Shown here: positions 58,801-64,000 of the stretch, piece by piece
Numbering within the stretch: the first letter of the stretch is position 1
Layout: each line of letters opens with the position of its first letter
Assembly: GCA_000708835.1 (NCBI GenBank)
Contig: DF237155.1
Span: 1-64,000, forward strand
DNA length: 64,000 nucleotides
Origin: Klebsormidium nitens
Taxonomy: Eukaryota > Streptophyta > Klebsormidiophyceae > Klebsormidiales > Klebsormidiaceae
Reading direction: 5' to 3'
Made by a program: the position numbers and the translations under genes
The notes under the pieces: generated by a model
What the model saw: the letters and a program-made list of their open reading frames with translations, nothing else
Database searches by the model: none
Told to the model about the DNA's origin: nothing

Positions 58801-60111
58801 GTCCTCATTTGCCAGCTGTGCCGAGAAGAAGTCAGACGCCATATTTGATAGCAAACCCAGCCCAGCCTTTTCAGATCAAGAGCTTTGGAACGCACAAAAT
58901 ATCTTTCGAAAGGATAACCTCGATCGGCTTGCACATTCGCATTTAAAACCTTGAGTAAAACAGGCAGTGTCAGCAACCAATGTACAATGGATGAGAAAGT
59001 TTGGCACATACCCTGAGCCTCGAGATCCAGCTCCTCTCGCCGCCTCTGAGTGGCCTCTGTTGGATGGAGAGAGCCCGTTTCGGTGACTCTTCATGGCGCT
59101 GCCTGAGGAGACACTGCAGAAAGAGGATCATCTGATTAGTGCAGATTAAGGGGAAACAAAGTACCTTTCTTTGCCTTTGATTCAAGAAAACTCGTCATAT
59201 CTCTCAACTATTAAGGATACGGAGTTCTGCAACAATGCGCGCGGTTATAATTCCTTGAGCAATCAGAGAGATGGACGCTGTCATCCATCAGGGTGACGTT
59301 GGTTCTGCGACGTACCCATCCTTGTCTGCGTCGTAGTGATAGTGCTTCACAGTGAAATAGCCCCTCGCACTTTCCCCGCTGATGTTCTGAGAATGGGATG
59401 TTCTGGCCATCTCTCGACTCCTCTTCCTGTTTTCGGCGTGCTTTTTGGCGATCTGGCACCAGGAAAGAAGGAACACCAGGGGCTCAGTTCAGCTTCAGGA
59501 ATTCATAAAGCTCAGTTCAGCAAGCCTTTCACTTAGCTCAACAATGGCAAGGGGACAATTCTTTACACATTCACCAATAAGGCAATTCTGGCAGAATTCC
59601 ATACTTGCGCCTGAGGAATCCTGTGCCAGTACCAGACTGCACTTCACAGCAGCCACTGGACTCCACAATGCTGCTCTCTGCAGACTCAGTAGTCCTCTTT
59701 CCTGAGATTATACATTCTGACGTTTCTTTCCAGTTGGTATTGCTCAGATTTGGAACAAGGTGCAAAGTTGAGACCTCAAAGTGGCGGCTAAGGTCCAGCT
59801 GATCCGAACATAAACGGCCATCAACTCACTGCCTGCTTCTGTGCAGTCTCTGCCTCGATTGCATCCAGGATGCGGCTCGCTGCCCAATCCTCTGCCTGTG
59901 GTAAACCTCTGCCCCTCAACCCGATCAAGGCATACTTGAAGTACTCTTTGGTATTGGAGCGGGAGAACTCAAACGGCTTATCAGCGCAGAATGACTCAAG
60001 ACTGTCTATTGAGTACACGAAGTCAGGTTTCTGTAGGAGATCGTCTGCTGCCTTCTCAATCTTTGCACGCAAAATGGCCGCAGCTGCATCGTTTGCCAAT
60101 GCAGGATCCAT
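52880..60111 (-). CDS. Unrecognised 866-residue, mostly disordered, probably nuclear protein
   Basis: Thirteen exons: 60111-59830, 59452-59316, 59113-59012, 58696-58588, 58003-57626, 57241-57044, 56517-55798, 55280-55186, 54812-54680, 54253-54056, 53691-53606, 53220-53115 and 52936-52880. Every phase matches. The N-terminal 130 residues look folded (KIEKAADDLLQKPDFVYSID, FSRSNTKEYFKYALIGLRGR, GYFTVKHYHYDADKDG). A bipartite-like basic cluster follows (LPIKRARRD, about 205), then a charged helical block (ADERRKYHELHLLLDDEEAD, RKRFTDEFKAAELEKKKQ, 310-336) likely to form a coiled coil. The remaining ~530 residues are Pro/Ser/Gly/Asp-rich with few hydrophobics, ending GEEEEH. No family is recognised. 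Architecture suggests a chromatin, RNA-processing or spindle-associated scaffold, as inference only. The last exon is short, and an alternative ending through the donor at 52864 would need another frame. Confidence 0.65.
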
Positions 60112-60657
60112 GTCAGGAAAGAACGCAGGATTGGGGCAGCATTGAGGCCGTGGAACTTTGAAGGCATCAACATCTAGCTAGGAGTTTCTGGCCCTGCATT
60201 GCGGAATTCAGAATAGGTAATCTCTCTAGTACGGTACTAGTACTAGTAGTACTAGCTAGATGCTCATCAATGCAATCCATTGCAATGCAAATTCAATGCA
60301 AGGCTGCCTGAATCAGCTAGATTGCAATTCGAGTCGCTGACATCACTAGACTTGTCGACTGCATGAACCCTCTGATTCTGACGGAAACGTTTGCGCCGTC
60401 AGATGCAGCTCTTCAGCATCTAAGCCGTTGAATCAGCAGTGGCAACATCCAATTCACGTGCTGTGATTGGAATCTATGGTCACGTGTCCAGTCTGGTGTA
60501 CCATTCTCATTGGTTCTCGCTTGCCACGTGTTTATACGTGGCTAGGTGGTCGCGTGACTGTGGAACAGTCTGGCAGACTTCGACTTCAGCAGCTTCAAAA
60601 TTCAGACTCGGGGAGTCGGAATACGGTACCTATCCTATAGCCTTATTATGGTGACAC
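60112..60657. promoter_or_regulatory. Upstream region of the 866-residue gene
   Basis: Contains short clustered repeats at 60225-60300 (TACTAG units, then several TGCAAT/CAATGCA strings). CACGTG-core elements occur near 60456, 60481 and 60526. The TIR element at 60658 bounds it. Confidence 0.4.
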
Positions 60658-61006
60658 AACGGATGGAAGGAGAACGCGGACTGCAGTTTGCAGTCCGAGA
60701 CCCCCACACCGGTTGGTACTGTTCAGTTTGCGCGCGCAAGATTGATGCAAGGCTAGCTGGCCACGCGCGCGACCTAGCATGCCCATAACGTAACTCAAAG
60801 CCTGCTGCTGACCGACCAGCCCGACTTCCACCGAGCGCTCGAATGCAGTCATTTAGCCCTGGCACCATGCTCCCAGTTGCCGAACAAACGACCCGGTGAC
60901 CCGTAATGTACGGTAACCAGCTTAAATTGACTTGCGGGTGCAGGGTACCAACCGGTGTGGGGGTCCAGAAAGGAAAACTGGAGTCCACGTTCTCCTTCCA
61001 TGCGTT
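60658..61006. mobile_element. 349-bp non-autonomous TIR transposon, copy 2
   Basis: Same length and same terminal inverted repeats as the copy at 37607-37955, differing at about six positions. The flanks are gTGACAc (60651-60657) and cTGACAt (61007-61013), a degraded 7-bp duplication. No coding capacity. Confidence 0.85.
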
Positions 61007-61099
61007 CTGACATATTCTGACTCCAGCCTACGGGTTTTTGAACAAAATTTGAAGTTCGTTTTCAAGCTCTCAGATTCTCTCTTTTGGCACCCACCACAA

Positions 61100-61805
61100 C
61101 ATGGGCGCCCTTACTGGGTGCTCATGATTTTGGGCCTCGGCCTATGCTCTAGGGAACTGTCCCTCTGTGGGGCTCTGGGCAAGCACCTATATATGTCATG
61201 TAGGTGGTATGCTCTAAAAGGGCTTTGCCCCACTTTGAGACATTGTCTCTTCTCCGGGGCCAAAAGACCTGAAAGACTTCTGCTTTGTATGTTGCCTTCG
61301 TTTGACTGAGTTGGTTTTTGCGGATCTTCTTGGAACTCCTCTTGTTGCTTCATTGGTCCTTTGCATTTGCATTTCCGATGCTTTTCTGCTTGAGGATGTC
61401 AAGAGAGTGTTTGTTCACAAGGTTTGCAGACCTGAGGATTTTTTGCGGCGGCGCAACAGAAATTGAATTAGGGATTTTGCAAGTGCATCCAACTTCTCAC
61501 TTTCAACAACAGTCTAAACATCCAAGATTCTTATGCTCAGCGTCACCCAAGAAGAAAGAAGATCTGGTGTGTGTTGTGTTTCTTCTGACTTTCGCCAGAG
61601 TTTTTGTCTCCTCATCAACATGGGCAACCCTTGGGTGCTCATGATTTGGGCCTTCGGCCAATTGCTCTAGGGAACCGTCCCTCTTTAGGACTCTGGGCAA
61701 GCACCTATATACGTCATGTAGGTGGTATGCTCTAAAGGGGCTTTGCCCCACTTCGAGACATTGTCTCCACTGCTGAGCCAAACAACTTCTGCTTTGTATG
61801 TTGCC
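61100..61805. repeat. Two diverged units of a ~520-bp tandem repeat
   Basis: The segment 61100-61296 recurs at about 61619-61805 (shared GGTGCTCATGATTTGGGCC, GGGCAAGCACCTATATA, CATGTAGGTGGTATGCTC, GGGCTTTGCCCCACTT, CTGCTTTGTATGTTGCC). Weaker similarity continues past both (GCTTCATTG, GTTTGTTCACAA). The period is about 519 bp. Origin unknown; it could be a satellite fragment or retroelement relic. Confidence 0.7.
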
Positions 61806-62097
61806 TCTCCTAATCTTCCCAACCTGCTTCGAGTCAATTCACGATTTGATGCTTCATTGCTCGTTTTGCATCTGCCTTTCTGATGCAGTCCTGCTCCAAA
61901 ATGTCATGTCCAAGATGTCACGAGTGTATTTGTTCACAAAACCGGCATCCTGGCTGATCCTTGCGCTTAAGAAAATGAGAGCTGGTGGATGTCGGAAGAG
62001 TATCCAATTTTGTATGTTGTCTATGTTTTTCATCAATGTCTCCTGGAAGTGGTGTACACCTTGCTTTTTCCACGGCAGTCATTGTGGCCTTGTGAAT

Positions 62098-62384
62098 CGC
62101 ATCCAGTGTGCTTATCCAGGTTACAAGAGGATTAAGAATTTGTGCAAACAGTGAAGCCTCAGGCAAGACAGGCTATCGTAGCTTGGAACAAGTAGTGCTG
62201 TTAGGCAATCAAGCAAGCAAAGAGCTTCAGGCTCACAAAGTCGCATCCAGTGTGCTTATCCAGGTTACAAGAGGATTAAGAATTTGTGCAAACAGTGAAG
62301 CCTCAGGCAAGACAGGCTATCGTAGCTTGGATTAAGTAGTGCTGTTAGGCAATCAAGCAAGCAAAGAGCTTCAGGCTCACAAAG
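62098..62384. repeat. 144-bp tandem duplication
   Basis: 62098-62241 is repeated at 62242-62384 with about two base differences (AACAAG versus ATTAAG). The near identity means a recent event. Confidence 0.9.
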
Positions 62385-64000
62385 ATGCAACAATCTAAAG
62401 AAGACGGTCCCAGGTCCACGAGGATGCCCAATCGAAGAAGGTTAGGCGCCTCACTTTTGTTGCTTCGCCGAATTTTCTCTGTGTCCTCACTATGCAGGTT
62501 ACCCCGGGGTCTCCATGGTTTTGGGTCTATGCCTTTTGCTGCCACAACGGTTTGTTTCCTGTTGAGGCTCAGAGTGTGCATACCCTCATGCATTTTCTAT
62601 GCCTTGTGCTCTATTGGGGCTTTGCCAATCTACAACCTAGGTCCGAGACGAGGTTTTTGGGAACCTAGAAGAACTCTACAGGTTTTGTTAACTTGGGACA
62701 TGTCTCTTCCTTCCAACTTTGGGCACTGACGACAAGGCAAAAAATGGCAAGAGAAATAGGTGTTTGTTCAGAGGTTCACTATATCATGCCCTCGTTCGCC
62801 ATCTGCTGTTCAGATGGTTAATTGCACCACTGATCTTGCTCTTGGGTTGAGTTCCACCTTTGCTGCTTTGGTGCGAGCAGCGCCCAAATGATGCATTGGC
62901 TTGGTGGCGCCAAAGGGCAGTGTGATGGCCTTGGTTGGCAAGCAATCAAAGTGTGTCTGAATGGATCTTGTTCAATGAACTTCAGAAGTCTCCACTTTTG
63001 GTGCTTGGCTGCTTTAGATAGTCCCTTGTTCTTGCTCTTTGTCATGAAATGGTTCTTCTTGTATCGTTGCAAGCTTCCGATCATCTCTGTTTCAGAGTGA
63101 CTTGAACATGTCTCTTAAGCAGCTGCGTCCTTGTCTTGGAGCCTGGATAAGCGGGCAATTGTGTGAGTGCGAACAGAGCAGGCGGCCATCGCGAAGAAGG
63201 GAATGGGCAAAGAGGCGCTGACGGCCACGGTGCTCGGTGTAGTTTACCCTATCTTCTAACCTGCTTGCTTGATCTTTCAAACGACGAATCTCCGATGTGG
63301 AGCAGCTTTTCCACTTTGTGTGCCTGTCTCTGGGCTGAAGCCGCCGCCATTGACAAGCGAATGCAGCGTCTTATAGAAGTTTCGCCTTCTTGCAGAGTAA
63401 TTGGCGTCTTGTTCCTATAACTAATGATGGGACGACTTGCTTCCGCACCGTCTCTCATGTTCTCATTAGTCAAGCTTGAGCTTCTCTTTCTACGTTCCCG
63501 GGCTTGCGTTTCGGCCAATGCACGGATGCCCTTAGCGGAGGGGGCTTCGTTTCAAAGCGCCTGCATCCAGTTGGAGCCGCTTTGCAGAATGTAATCGAGC
63601 CCTCCATGCAGCAGGTGAGAGCACCATGTAGATTGTGTAACGTTTTCTAGACACGTGTTTGAACGGGCTTGAGCCTTGGTTGTCAACTGAACGCTCGAAA
63701 AGTACGTCTTTTTCCATTCAAATGAAACTCTGCCAGATAATTAGGCCTGGTCAATCTTAAGATCTTTGAACGGTATTCCAATGTGCTTTGGACGTGGCCC
63801 GGCTTAGAATTGTGCAGCGCAGCGCTGCAACCTCAAATGTCCGCGTTAGGACTGCTTCGTTATTACGTGCCAGCCTTACCGTGCTCACTCTTTTCTTCAT
63901 GTGTAGCAGGCAGTACATTTGCCCTCTGGCCAAAGGCTGACGGGCCCACCCTGACAAGAAGCGACTGTCGTTGCTGCCTCTTGCGCCCGTTCGTTTGTCA
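62385..64000. other. Gene-poor window end with two weak exon-like stretches
   Basis: On the plus strand 63180-63234 could be an exon (after ACAGAGCAG, frame AAIAKKGMGKEALTATVL, before gtgtag). 63592-63615 could be another (after CTTTGCAG, frame NVIEPSMQQ, before gtgaga). They may belong to a gene running off the window end. Otherwise no feature was recognised. Confidence 0.25.

Noticed and set aside
50653-60111. One single gene joining the two minus-strand orphans
   Set aside because: The exon at 52936 reaches an in-frame TAG at 52880. The only good donor beyond it (near 52864) needs a frame that does not match the preceding exon.
1-64000. CRISPR arrays, operons, prophage or bacterial mobile elements
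   Set aside because: The spliced eukaryotic gene structure throughout and the absence of regularly spaced short repeats exclude them.

Overview
The window is eukaryotic nuclear DNA. It holds GC-rich exons of about 50-300 bp separated by GT-AG introns of about 150-900 bp, one intronless nuclear-type tRNA, and genes in alternating orientation with roughly 0.6-1.4 kb spacers. The gene content (plant-type tandem-thioredoxin PDI, plant AMSH, a plastid-targeted enzyme, a cytochrome-b5 front-end desaturase) fits a green-lineage organism, most likely a streptophyte alga of the Klebsormidium kind. The species is an inference. I rebuilt gene models by hand from splice consensus plus reading-phase continuity. 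All full-length models close with exons summing to a multiple of three.

Layout: (1) 92-814 (+), 3' exons of an unrecognised gene; (2) 1927-6992 (-), a 1,244-residue Golgi-type protein fusing three glycosyltransferase-like regions around an O-fucosyltransferase core; (3) 7050-7120 (+), tRNA-Asp(GUC); (4) 7996-17152 (-), 27-exon 2-oxoglutarate dehydrogenase E1 with an inserted EF-hand; (5) 18200-21595 (+), ROK-family polyphosphate-glucokinase-like enzyme with a transit-like N terminus; (6) 22688-27607 (-), cytochrome-b5-fused front-end fatty acid desaturase; (7) 28339-32261 (+), ER protein disulfide isomerase; (8) 33180-34755 (-), NHP2 of H/ACA snoRNPs; (9) 35400-38952 (+), a membrane-anchored protein with an HD-type metal site on the lumenal side; (10) 39220-39521 (-), a short Cys-containing reading frame of uncertain status; (11) 40079-44852 (-), AMSH-type JAMM deubiquitinase; (12) 45918-49301 (+), GPN3 GTPase; (13) 50653-52315 (-), 3' part of an unrecognised gene; (14) 52880-60111 (-), an unrecognised 866-residue, largely disordered, probably nuclear protein; (15) 60112-64000, a gene-poor repeat zone.

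There is no operon logic. Neighbours alternate as convergent or divergent pairs, and three divergent pairs share short promoters (17153-18199, 27608-28338, 34756-35399). Two 349-bp copies of a terminal-inverted-repeat element, about 98% identical, sit in an intron of gene 9 (37607-37955) and upstream of gene 14 (60658-61006). The strongest candidates for undescribed biology are the EF-hand built into the E1 subunit of the 2-oxoglutarate dehydrogenase complex, the triple glycosyltransferase fusion with two degenerate flanking domains, and the lumenal HD-domain membrane protein.
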